A DNA stretch of 64,000 nucleotides from CAYPHJ01 sp964410485 (GTDB lineage: Bacteria; Desulfobacterota; Binatia; UBA9968): assembly GCA_964410485.1 (NCBI GenBank), contig CAYPHJ010000004.1, forward strand, positions 26,538-90,537, given 5' to 3'. The notes beneath the pieces were generated by a model, which was not told the origin of the DNA, did no database searches, and was given only the letters and a program-made list of their open reading frames with translations. This document shows, one piece after another, positions 41,500-49,768 of this stretch (positions are counted from its first letter, which is position 1; each line of letters starts with the position of its first letter). A program made the translations under genes and the position numbers.

Positions 41500-43074
41500 T
41501 CAAAAGCCAACTGCAGCGCCATCTTTGCGCGGATCCGAGCCACCCATCAAAGTGCCTCTTTCATGGTCAACGAGGATGGCATGTGCACCGCCATAGCTCT
41601 CCGGCGCAGCGGTGACGATCTTGTGCCCTTTGCCGGCAAGTTGCGTCAAGACTTCCTGAGCGAAGCCCGGCTCGAGGCCGACTTCGAGCCCGTTCAAATG
41701 ATTGAACCGCGGCGCGCCGATCGCCTCCTGGACCGAGAGGCCGCAATCGAGCAGCGCGCAGATACTCTGCACCTGTACCTGCGGCTGCACGTGCCCGCCC
41801 TTGAGACCCAAGACACAATAAGGCCGCCCATCTTTAAGGACCATCCCGGGCATCAATGTATGCATACAGCGCTTCTGCGGGCCGATACAGTTCGGATGCT
41901 CGGGATCGAGTGAAAAGAGATGGCCGCGATTCTGTAGAATAACCCCGGTATCCTCGACGACCACCCCGGAGCCAAAGCTCATAAAGAGGCTCTCAATGTA
42001 CGATACAGCGTTGCCGCCCGCGTCCACGACGGCTACATACTCCGTCCCCGAATGAGCGGGCTCTTGGTGGAGTTCCGCGCTGGCGCGGTCCATGCGGATC
42101 TCTTTTTTTAGCCGTTCGATCCGTGCGGGCGCAAGCAGATCCTGTACGCTCACTTTCATAAAGCGCCGATCGGCCAGATAGCGGTCACGATCGGCGAACG
42201 CGAGCTTTTTTGCTTCAATAAGGAGGTGAAGATACTCTGCCGAGTTATGCCTGATGGATTTGAGATCGTAACCCTCCAGCAGTGCAAGCATCTCCAGCGC
42301 TACGAACCCCTGAGTCGCGGGCGGGAGCTCCGCAACCTCAAACCCGCGGTAGCGGGAGATAACGGGCTCCACCCATTCACAACGATACTCCGCCAGGTCC
42401 TGTGCTTCGAACAGGCCGCCGAGCCGCTTCGATGTTCTTAGAAACTTCTCGGCGAACTCGCCCTCGTAAAAAACATCCGCTCCGCCTTCGGCTATCAATC
42501 GTAGAGTCCGGGCAAGATTCGGCTGATAAAAGATATCGCCAGCACCAGGCGCTCGACCGCTAATCAGATAATCCCTCGAACCCTCTTCGGTTGCGGCAAG
42601 TTTCCCTTTCGCACCGCTCCACTCCCGGCTCACGACCGCCGTCACGGGGAAACCCCTCTCTGCGTATTCGATGGCGGGCGCAAGTAACCGGCCCAAAGGC
42701 AAGGTCCCGTAGGACTCGATCAGCGTCGACCATGCCCGCAACACGCCCGGTAGGGTGACGGAATGGATGCCGGTCGCAGGCATCTGGCTTAGACCCTGGC
42801 GCCGATAAAATTCCGCGCTGGCGGCACGCGGTGAACAGCCACTGCCATCGAGACCTTTAAGCTTCTTTTCGCGTGCGGCGTAAACGAGGGCGAAGGCATC
42901 ACTGCCGAGGCCCAATGACGTGGGCGTCATAACACCGAGCACCGCCGCCGTGGCAACTGCGGCATCGATGGCATTGCCGCCGTCCATCAAGGTCTTTGCG
43001 CCGACGAGCGAAGCGATAGGCTGGCTCGAAACGACCATGCCGTTTTTGGCGAGCGAGGGTGTTCCCGAGATCAT
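41500..43074 (-). CDS. Gamma-glutamyltransferase-family hydrolase
   Basis: The 524-residue Ntn-hydrolase proenzyme has catalytic Thr344 at the predicted self-cleavage site (HSGTEYVAVVDAGGNAVSYI). The large-subunit core DGGNAIDAAVATA and the GYDLKSIRHNSAEYLHLLIE region are intact. Such enzymes cleave gamma-glutamyl or related amides, or cephalosporin-like acyl groups. There is no signal peptide, so the enzyme would act in the cytoplasm. No ribosome site precedes ATG 43074; instead a 23-residue upstream frame with a strong ribosome site ends 5 nt before it. Confidence 0.9.
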   Translation of the reverse strand: MISGTPSLAKNGMVVSSQPIASLVGAKTLMDGGNAIDAAVATAAVLGVMTPTSLGLGSDAFALVYAAREKKLKGLDGSGCSPRAASAEFYRRQGLSQMPATGIHSVTLPGVLRAWSTLIESYGTLPLGRLLAPAIEYAERGFPVTAVVSREWSGAKGKLAATEEGSRDYLISGRAPGAGDIFYQPNLARTLRLIAEGGADVFYEGEFAEKFLRTSKRLGGLFEAQDLAEYRCEWVEPVISRYRGFEVAELPPATQGFVALEMLALLEGYDLKSIRHNSAEYLHLLIEAKKLAFADRDRYLADRRFMKVSVQDLLAPARIERLKKEIRMDRASAELHQEPAHSGTEYVAVVDAGGNAVSYIESLFMSFGSGVVVEDTGVILQNRGHLFSLDPEHPNCIGPQKRCMHTLMPGMVLKDGRPYCVLGLKGGHVQPQVQVQSICALLDCGLSVQEAIGAPRFNHLNGLEVGLEPGFAQEVLTQLAGKGHKIVTAAPESYGGAHAILVDHERGTLMGGSDPRKDGAAVGF

Positions 43075-43079
43075 GTAAG

Positions 43080-43151
43080 TCAGATCGGCCAGCCGTGCTT
43101 CAAAAGATCGACTGGATTGGAGTCTAGAGCTATGTGACGAATGCGCGCCAT
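43080..43151 (-). CDS. Possible leader peptide (uORF) of the gamma-glutamyltransferase-like gene
   Basis: The frame ATG 43151 to TGA 43080 (23 residues, MARIRHIALDSNPVDLLKHG start) has a strong AAGGAGG site 7 nt upstream. Its stop is 5 nt from the next ATG, suited to termination-reinitiation. Alternatively the real start of the enzyme was this ATG: removing one GC pair from the GCGCGC just after it would join the frames. Confidence 0.35.
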   Translation of the reverse strand: MARIRHIALDSNPVDLLKHGWPI

Positions 43152-43291
43152 GAGTTTTCCTCCTTTGCTCCGCGGGATTTCACTTGTACAAAAGGCCGGA
43201 GCTTTCGGTCAAGCAGAACAGGACACATAAAAAGAGAAATGCGGCTGTGAAGACCAGGGTGAGCCCACAGAGGCTGAGTGCGTATGTGTCA

Positions 43292-43951
43292 CTACAGGCG
43301 GTCGGCTTTCAGCGGCTTGAGACCTGCCTTCCGTCGCGCTTCGATGACATTTTGGGTGAGCCTTTGCGCGTCTTCCTCTGAAAGCGGCATAAGCGGAGAT
43401 CTTACTGGTCCTGCTGCTAGACCCACGAGCGCAGCCCATGTTTTGGCCATTTGAGTCGGATAGGCTCCGTTGTATTTGCGCCTTAAATAACTCCCCCAAC
43501 TGTCATACACATGCTTTAAGGGGTACACTTTCTCGCGGTATATCTCGGCAGCCTCGTGCATTTCTCCCTTGCATGCGTAGTTAACAAAACGCACGAAATA
43601 AGACTCGTCAGGTGTATCGAACATCCAGTCACAGGCGTTTGCAAAAAGAACCTGCTGGCGAAAGCCGTAGAAGCTTTGGTAGAAGAACGCATCTTCCATT
43701 GCGGCGCTGACAACCATTTTGTCCCCCACCGCTTTATGGGTTGCATTCACGTCAGCTACGTTTCTTGTAGCGACCTTAACAGCGCAAACATTCGGAATGT
43801 CGCTAAGCCCAACAATGTCGTTAGGCGTAAGCGTCATGCCTGATTGAGGGCTGTTGAAGATAGCTATCCCTAGGTTGGTTTCGTCAGCCACACGTTTGCA
43901 AAAGTCGTAGACCTGTCCTGCTGTTCTGGCGATCATGTACGGCGGCATCAT
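43292..43951 (-). pseudogene. 5'-truncated DapA-family (dihydrodipicolinate synthase-like) gene
   Basis: The frame encodes 219 residues beginning MMPPYMIARTAGQVYDFCKRV, which corresponds to about residue 105 of a normal 290-300-residue DapA-type aldolase. The front third, with the GTTGE phosphate loop, is missing, and no matching sequence was seen upstream. The Schiff-base lysine is retained (VCAVKVATRN). AGGAAGAG before the ATG could still start translation of the remnant. First in the row leading to the gamma-glutamyltransferase-like, receptor and amidase genes. Confidence 0.7.
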
Positions 43952-44582
43952 TACAGACTCTTCCTACAAATCACAAGAGTCAGCTAGTGCGTTCTTTGCA
44001 TTCCGGCAGCCAAACCGTGCGTAATCCTACTTGCCGAGGACGTTCTTAAACTACTGCTCTCGATGATCAAGACACCGCGGAGTGTCAAAGAGCTTTTTAA
44101 CAAGCTCTTTCAGTGACCGGGTGTACTTGCTACTTCAGCCTGATGCCGCCGGCCGGCGCAACCCACCCGAAATCACGCCCGAAATCCGCCTATTGACAAA
44201 CACTCGAGCCGGGTATTTACTGCCCCTGCGTGTTGCGCAAACATGTTGCATTCTTCCTTCTCCTCTCGTGGGTTGTGCCCTCCGGGTTCGGCCTGGCGGA
44301 GGAGGTCTATTTTCCCGACCAGGCAGAGATTCACAATGAGAAGGCACTCCCCGCCGCCACTGGCCATCTGTCCCGGTTTGTCAACAATTGTGAATCCGCG
44401 GACAGTTTATCCCGCCGCCGGTCACTGCACCTGGAGGATCCCCGCTTCGAAATCTCACTCCAGACAATTGCGGCTTCTTTCAAGACTTCCAAACTCTATA
44501 AGCTTCACGGTGCCTTTCTGATCTGATTACCGTCTTCTTTTTCGTTTATTCCACTGTCTGCGAATGTGTGTCAGTCGATCGT
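43952..44582. other. Gene-poor stretch
   Basis: No well-supported gene. It lies upstream of the truncated dapA-like frame and contains one possible secreted small protein (44230-44526). No tRNA or integrase was seen. Confidence 0.4.
44230..44526 (+). CDS. Possible small secreted protein
   Basis: The GTG-started frame encodes 98 residues. The N-terminus (MLRKHVAFFLLLSWVVPSG, then FGLAEE) is a very good signal peptide. The remainder is Ser/Arg-rich without recognised motifs. There is no clear ribosome site and the opposite strand is also open, so it may be chance. Confidence 0.25.
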   Translation: MLRKHVAFFLLLSWVVPSGFGLAEEVYFPDQAEIHNEKALPAATGHLSRFVNNCESADSLSRRRSLHLEDPRFEISLQTIAASFKTSKLYKLHGAFLI

Positions 44583-44605
44583 TCGACGGAGTTCTACGCC
44601 GTCGA
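44583..44605 (+). promoter_or_regulatory. Leader hairpin upstream of the 32-residue protein
   Basis: TCGACGG and CCGTCGA form a perfect 7-bp stem with a 9-nt loop, ending about 6 nt before the AAGGAGA ribosome site. It could control access to that site. Confidence 0.45.
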
Positions 44606-44624
44606 GACGAAAAAGGAGACTTGT

Positions 44625-44723
44625 ATGGATGATTTTCCCGTGTGGCTAAAAATCAGCATATGGATAATTTTGGGATCCGCAGTGCTATGGGCGATAGCCG
44701 GGTCGCTGTATCAGATTCTGTGA
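44625..44723 (+). CDS. 32-residue single-helix membrane protein
   Basis: The frame from ATG 44625 to TGA 44723 encodes a short charged N-terminus (MDDFPVWLK), one membrane helix of about 20 residues (ISIWIILGSAVLWAIAGSLY) and a three-residue tail. AAGGAGA lies 5 nt before the ATG, a leader hairpin precedes it, and an intrinsic terminator starts 17 bp after the stop, so it appears to be a compact single-gene transcript. No known family such as CydX was recognised. Confidence 0.6.
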   Translation: MDDFPVWLKISIWIILGSAVLWAIAGSLYQIL

Positions 44724-44739
44724 TATGTCGCTTGAACTC

Positions 44740-44785
44740 AAAGCGGGCCGGTGCCGCCCGGTGCGGCCGGCCCGCTTTGTTTCTG
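44740..44785. terminator. Strong GC-rich terminator shared by convergent genes
   Basis: AAAGCGGGCCGG pairs with CCGGCCCGCTTT across a 15-nt loop. A TTTG-TTTCT tail serves the plus strand. The minus-strand FKBP gene ends at 44808, so the hairpin may stop both transcripts. Confidence 0.8.
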
Positions 44786-44807
44786 TAACCTTCTGCGTCT
44801 TCGACCT

Positions 44808-45242
44808 TTACGATGGCTCGTTTGGCTCAATGCCCAAGACTTTTACATCAAAGGTCAAAGTCTTCCCTGCAAGCGGGTGATTGAAGTCAAGAACTACCGT
44901 TTCGTCTTTAACCTCGTGCACGTGAATGACCAGTTCTTCACCGTTTGGACCACGGGTGCCAAGGGGGGTGCCGGGGTTTAGCGCTGCGGCAGGAACGGCG
45001 GTCTTCGGAACTTCCTTGAAGCCGGTAGGATCTACTGCTCCGTAAGCGTCCTCCGGCGGAACGCGAAAGCTCTTTTCCTCATTAATTTCCATTCCGGCAA
45101 GGGCCTTCTCTACGCCCGGAATGATCTTACCTTGTCCATGCGTATAGCTGACGGGATCCTTGCCCTTATTGGATTGAATAACTTTCCCGCTTTCATCGGA
45201 AAGAGTGTACTCAAAATGTACGAACGATCCGTTGTTGATCAT
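44808..45242 (-). CDS. FKBP-type peptidyl-prolyl isomerase, SlyD-like
   Basis: The 144-residue protein has the FKBP core (VHFEYTLSDESGKVIQSN start, YTHGQGKIIPGVEKALAGM) interrupted by an insert-in-flap domain (about 68-125, VPPEDAYGAVDP...VLDFNHPLAGKTL) as in SlyD. The nickel-binding His/Cys tail of E. coli SlyD is absent. It catalyses proline isomerisation and acts as a chaperone in the cytosol (no signal peptide). Confidence 0.93.
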   Translation of the reverse strand: MINNGSFVHFEYTLSDESGKVIQSNKGKDPVSYTHGQGKIIPGVEKALAGMEINEEKSFRVPPEDAYGAVDPTGFKEVPKTAVPAAALNPGTPLGTRGPNGEELVIHVHEVKDETVVLDFNHPLAGKTLTFDVKVLGIEPNEPS

Positions 45243-45404
45243 TTTACCTCCTGTGGACTTGGTTTGGAGCGAGTCTCAGGACGGGACCCGAGTGAAAGAT
45301 AGTTGGCAGCTTGAAGATACAAGCTTACATACCGGACAATGTCGATGCAATACCCTGGCACGGGCAATTCTGCAGCTAGATTGCGTTATGCTTTGCCCGG
45401 GAAG

Positions 45405-45611
45405 CTAGCCTGCGTAGATGGATTGTTTATGACCGCCTTTTTCATCGTAAACGTAAACATACGGTCCGCGCTTTACACTTACGCTTGTCGATGTGTAACC
45501 GTGTAAACCGTCGCCGGCTTGATTTCCGGCATAGATCGACACAGTCTGTACGCCGTTCTCGTCATAGACGTAGACGTATAACCCCCTCTGAACCGCTGAA
45601 CCGATGGCCAT
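45405..45611 (-). CDS. 68-residue protein made of a duplicated 23-residue unit
   Basis: It starts at the ATG at 45611, preceded by GAGAGAGG. Two copies of one unit, VQRGLYVYVYDENGVQTVSIYAG and VKRGPYVYVYDEKGGHKQSIYAG, are separated by a Gly/Ser/Thr-rich linker (NQAGDGLHGYTSTSVS). Each unit looks like two beta strands around a D-E-x-G turn, and the pair would form a four-stranded sheet or an aggregation-prone strand stack. There is no signal peptide and no recognised family. It stands alone between the FKBP gene and an amidohydrolase. Confidence 0.6.
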   Translation of the reverse strand: MAIGSAVQRGLYVYVYDENGVQTVSIYAGNQAGDGLHGYTSTSVSVKRGPYVYVYDEKGGHKQSIYAG

Positions 45612-45857
45612 TGCTGTATCCTCTCTCGTTGATGTTTCAGTTTGGCCGATCACGAACACGCATCACCTGCCGCCGGTCAAAGGCTTTTGGCGGACTCAAT
45701 CGATCTTGTGCCGCAAACACGATGCCAGGGTGAATGCTGGCCATTAACGAGGGTTCAGAGGAGCTTTGGTAGTTCCGGCGTTGCCGATTGTCACTGTGTG
45801 CCACTGTCACCCGCGCATCGCGCGCGCCGCGATGCTGCGAACCAGTGCACTGCGCCA

Positions 45858-46943
45858 CTAATCAATCTGGTAGAAGCGCCTTGCGTTCCCTCCAAGAATG
45901 GCGGCCTTGTCGCTGTCGCTGAGACCCGGGTATTCACGCACTTCATCGATCTCGTGCATGATATCCTCAGGCCCGATCTCGTGGGGGAAGTCGCTGGCAA
46001 AGAGATAATGTGAGTTTCCCGTCCGTTTGACCTGATAGTCTAATCCTTGCTCACCGCCTTCGCACCCGACGAACACATTCTCGTTCTTCAGGTACTCGCT
46101 CGGCGTTCGCTGCATGGACGGTCCCTTGTAGCGTCCGCGGAAATTGAGCTCGCCAAAATAATGATGCGAGCGATCCATTCGATCCATCCAGAACGTCACC
46201 CATGCGGCGCCGCCCTCGAGGAAACCCACCCGCAGACGTGGAAACTCGTCGAACACGCCGTGATAGACCATGCCCGAGAACGCGATTAACAAGGACAGCG
46301 GATGACCCATTCCGTGAATCGGCACGAAGTTTTCAAAGGTGTCGAGGCCCATGCCGTGATGGCAGCCGCCGTGCACGGCTAGCGCGCAACCCAGTTTCTC
46401 CGCTTCTGCATAGATGGGCCAGTACGTTCGATGGCCAAGATCAAAAGGTAACCCGCGGGAAGGAAGCATCGCCCCGGGCATGCCAAGCTCCTTAACCGCG
46501 CGGCGCAGCTCGTTAACCGCTTCGCTGACATCTTGCATTGGGATCAGCGCCATCCCTTTCAGACGAGGGCTGCGTTTCATGTACCGCTCATGGAGCCAGT
46601 TGTTGTAGGCTCGCGCGACCACGCAGGCCCAATCGGGGTGGACGATATTACCCATCGCAAGACCAAGTGTTGGATAAAGAAAGGCGTAGTCGAACTTGGC
46701 CACATCGAGAAAATGAAGCCACTCATCCGGCCCAACGCGCTTACCACCCCCAAACGCCCGCTCGCTGCGCTTGAACGTGGCCAGGTGAAGAAAGTCTAGA
46801 GTCGGAAAGACATTGCCCAGCACATTCCGGATCGGGCCGATGATCCCCCCCTGCGTTTTGCAGCTACGATACGGTTCTTCCAGGTAGTCCAACAGCGTTT
46901 CATCTTCCAGCACATGGCCATCAGCATCGATTAGTTTTTCCAT
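45858..46943 (-). CDS. Amidohydrolase-2 family metal-dependent hydrolase (second copy)
   Basis: The 361-residue protein starts MEKLIDADGHVLEDETLLDY; GGAGCGGAG precedes the ATG. Metal motif D-A-D-x-H, internal HGGCHHGMGLDTFENFVPIHG and late FASDFPHEIGPEDI are intact. It resembles the enzyme at 35278-36306 in outline but diverges in sequence. Divergent from a TctC receptor gene, a common pairing in this type of genome. The substrate is unknown, probably a carboxylated organic compound. Confidence 0.9.
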   Translation of the reverse strand: MEKLIDADGHVLEDETLLDYLEEPYRSCKTQGGIIGPIRNVLGNVFPTLDFLHLATFKRSERAFGGGKRVGPDEWLHFLDVAKFDYAFLYPTLGLAMGNIVHPDWACVVARAYNNWLHERYMKRSPRLKGMALIPMQDVSEAVNELRRAVKELGMPGAMLPSRGLPFDLGHRTYWPIYAEAEKLGCALAVHGGCHHGMGLDTFENFVPIHGMGHPLSLLIAFSGMVYHGVFDEFPRLRVGFLEGGAAWVTFWMDRMDRSHHYFGELNFRGRYKGPSMQRTPSEYLKNENVFVGCEGGEQGLDYQVKRTGNSHYLFASDFPHEIGPEDIMHEIDEVREYPGLSDSDKAAILGGNARRFYQID

Positions 46944-47264
46944 AGGTGTCTCCGCTCCTTGCGTATTTTTGGATTCAACGGTGATTTCCTAATACATGGA
47001 CATGCAAATTAGTGTCGAGCCTCAGGTACGAACCCGCTGCTTTAGCACTCGATATCCGGCGAACAGCGGGAACTGACCACTTGCAGCGACGCTACGACGA
47101 ATGCGAGTTGCGTGCAAGCGCCAAAGAGAGGCGCCGGTTTTCGGAGACTTGCAATAGACTCGCTGGTCCAATAATGATGGCCCCGAGAGAAGGCGTAGAC
47201 GGATGACATCACAGACGTGAAGCCGTTGAAGCGTGGTAAAACAAAACGATTCGAGGAGAACGCG
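46944..47264. other. Divergent region amidohydrolase / TctC receptor
   Basis: No supported gene. It should hold promoters for both flanking genes. GAGGAGA lies about 6 nt before ATG 47265. Confidence 0.4.
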
Positions 47265-48302
47265 ATGAAGACACTACTCATCTCGGCGGTGATCTTGTCT
47301 TTCTGCCTTATAACCAACGTCACATTATCGGCCCAGCAGGAGCCCTTTTATGTCAATCAGCAGATCAAGGTGTACAACCGGTCCACGCCGGGCGGCGGCT
47401 ATGATCTGATGTCCCGGGTATTGGCCAGACATCTGGGGAAGCACCTTCCCGGGAGCCGTTCCGTCATCGTAATCAACATGCCGGGGGCAGGAGGCTTGGT
47501 CGCCGCCACATTCATCTATCATCGGGCCAAGCCTGACGGGTTATCACTGTCTCTACTGGATCGCACGGCGCCGATCGAACAGTTGTTGCGTCCTGAGCTT
47601 GTGGAAAAAGCCGATTTTCGGCGTTTTCGCTATTTGGGAAGCCTGGGACAAGACATTCCCATGCTCGTGATCCGTAAAGAAACCGGTATCCGCACTATGG
47701 ATGAACTGATACAGTCCAAAACCGAATTTGTGCCCGGAGGCACCACGAGGAGCGCAGCGGGTTACCAGATTCCCTTTGCTTATCAGCTGGCGTGGAATTT
47801 ACCGTTTAAAAGTTGGGTTCTGGGGTACCCGGGCGCGGCTGAGCAGGTCGCGGCCATGCGCAGGGGAGAAAACGATTTGATCGGGACTACGTCTGACTCG
47901 CTTGCCGCCCTCTCGCTTTTGCGTGAGATCGGCAATCCGCTCGTGATTGCGAGCAGAAAAAGAGACCCTCGTTTTCCCGATGTGCCAACGGTTTTTGAAG
48001 TGGCGAAACGGCACGCGCCCAACCGCCAATACTGGCCGCTAGTGGAACTCATGGTTGACGCAAGTGAATGGGGTAGACCTTTTGTTGTGCCGCCCGCCAC
48101 ACCCGAGGATCGGGTTGCATTACTGAGGCAAGCGTTTTTGAAAGTCTTCAAGGACCCGGCCATGATCTCCGACTCCGAGAGGCTGGGGCTTTACGTCGAT
48201 CCGGTGCCAGGGGACAGGCAAGAGGAGCTGATTCGGAACACGATGTCTTCGTTGATGTCCTCCGCCGAAAAAATGAAGTTGCTCAAACTGTTGACTCAAT
48301 AA
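47265..48302 (+). CDS. Tripartite tricarboxylate transporter substrate-binding protein
   Basis: The protein has 345 residues from the ATG at 47265 with a good ribosome site; an upstream GTG frame start at 47217 is less likely. A signal peptide ends near LSAQ. Bug-fold landmarks: YNRSTPGGGYDLMSRVLARHL, IVINMPGAGGLVAATFIYHR, GGTTRSAAGYQIPFAYQLA. Third orphan receptor in the window, divergent from an amidohydrolase gene. Confidence 0.92.
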   Translation: MKTLLISAVILSFCLITNVTLSAQQEPFYVNQQIKVYNRSTPGGGYDLMSRVLARHLGKHLPGSRSVIVINMPGAGGLVAATFIYHRAKPDGLSLSLLDRTAPIEQLLRPELVEKADFRRFRYLGSLGQDIPMLVIRKETGIRTMDELIQSKTEFVPGGTTRSAAGYQIPFAYQLAWNLPFKSWVLGYPGAAEQVAAMRRGENDLIGTTSDSLAALSLLREIGNPLVIASRKRDPRFPDVPTVFEVAKRHAPNRQYWPLVELMVDASEWGRPFVVPPATPEDRVALLRQAFLKVFKDPAMISDSERLGLYVDPVPGDRQEELIRNTMSSLMSSAEKMKLLKLLTQ

Positions 48303-48334
48303 GTCAGAAACCAACCTTGATTCTCTGATTCTCT

Positions 48335-49603
48335 TCATGCCGCCGTTTGCCGCAGCGCCGAGACGCGTTCGTTCGGGCTGGGATGCGAGTAGTGATAGGC
48401 GGAATACCACGGGTGCGGTGTTAGGTTAGACAGGTTTTTCACTGTTAAATTGATCAAGGCCTCCTCCATCGGCTTGCTCTGGCGCAATGTTCGTGCTGCA
48501 AATCGGTCCGCTTCGTATTCGTGCTTGCGCGACAGAAAGTTCATGAGCGGGATCAGGTAAAAAGTAAACGCGCCCGCGATGAGGCTGAACAAAACAAGCG
48601 CACCGTGGTTTGAAGGCTGCTCCAGGCCGAAAGCCGAGAAAAAGGGCGGGTAATCCACCAGCAGGCTCAGTACATAGAGACCGGCAAAGAGCATTACGCT
48701 CTGCACCACCAGCATGCGCCGGATGTGTTTCATTTTGTAATGCCCCATTTCATGCGCGAGGACCGCCAGGGTTTGATCCAGTGTCATTTGATCCATCAAG
48801 GTATCGAACAGGACGATCCGCTTCGCTTTGCCGATCCCGGTGAAGTAAGCATTGGAATGTGCCGAACGTTTTGACCCGTCCATTGAATAAATACCGCTGG
48901 TTGTGAAACCCACCTGATTCGCCAGGGCGGCAAGACGCTCCCGCAACTCGCCTTCCTTGAGCGGCTCGAATTTGTTGAACAGCGGCGCGATCACCGTAGG
49001 ATAGATGACGACCATCAAGAGCTGAAATCCAGAGATAAAGACGAACGCCCAGATCCACCAGTAGCTTCCGCTCGCATCCATGAGCCACAAAATGACAAAC
49101 AGAAAAGGCACACCAACTACCACGCCGAGGAGTAAGCCCTTGAGCTTGTCCAGGAGATAGAGTCTGACCGTCATGCGGTTAAAGCCGAAACGTGATTCGA
49201 GGCCGAAAGTAGCATAAAGATCTGTTGGCAAGCTCGCCAGCGAAAAGATCAAACCCACGCCGATGCAAAAAATGATGCCTTCGGCATAGGCGATCGGAAA
49301 GAACGCGCCCGCCAAATCTCGAGAGAGCCGGTCAATATAAGGTAGAGCGCCGCCGAACAGGACACCGAGAAAAACAACCCGCCCGTAGAGATCGGCCCAA
49401 CGCTGAAACCTTCCCTTGGCGAGCGAGTACTGAACCGACTTCTCATACTCCTCCCGGCTCATCCTTTCGCGGATGAAATCAGGAATCTTTCGTTCCGCCC
49501 AGCGGGCCGCAACGTAACGGAGATTCATCTCGTTGAGCGCGAACTCAACAATGAATTCCAAGGTGAAAAGAAAAAGGAATGCGCCGATGAAAACCTGTTC
49601 CAT
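48335..49603 (-). CDS. M48-family Ste24-type membrane metalloprotease
   Basis: The 422-residue protein has about seven membrane helices. Zinc motif HEMGHYKMKH lies near 280, with the third ligand Glu in EYEADRFAARTL near 362. The N-terminal Ste24/CAAX-protease domain and the ALINLTVKNLSNLTPHPWYS segment match CAAX prenyl protease 1-like enzymes. In bacteria, relatives act on membrane proteins or in quality control. The gene ends 32 bp from the convergent TctC gene. Confidence 0.93.
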   Translation of the reverse strand: MEQVFIGAFLFLFTLEFIVEFALNEMNLRYVAARWAERKIPDFIRERMSREEYEKSVQYSLAKGRFQRWADLYGRVVFLGVLFGGALPYIDRLSRDLAGAFFPIAYAEGIIFCIGVGLIFSLASLPTDLYATFGLESRFGFNRMTVRLYLLDKLKGLLLGVVVGVPFLFVILWLMDASGSYWWIWAFVFISGFQLLMVVIYPTVIAPLFNKFEPLKEGELRERLAALANQVGFTTSGIYSMDGSKRSAHSNAYFTGIGKAKRIVLFDTLMDQMTLDQTLAVLAHEMGHYKMKHIRRMLVVQSVMLFAGLYVLSLLVDYPPFFSAFGLEQPSNHGALVLFSLIAGAFTFYLIPLMNFLSRKHEYEADRFAARTLRQSKPMEEALINLTVKNLSNLTPHPWYSAYHYSHPSPNERVSALRQTAA

Positions 49604-49768
49604 GACCCCGCGCTCAGAGTTGATTGAATTCCGCCCGGGTTGCTCACTGCGCTTCGCGACGAATTCAAATCACCAGATTTCAGATTTCAAAGGAATGTGC
49701 GTTATCTGTTATTCTGAATTCTGCGGTTCGTAATCTGAAACGCCGACCGCAGCGAAGCTCGGAGCGGA

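Noticed and set aside
44808..45242. Nickel metallochaperone SlyD proper
   Set aside because: The domain layout matches, but the His/Cys-rich C-terminal tail is missing, so only a SlyD-like isomerase is called.
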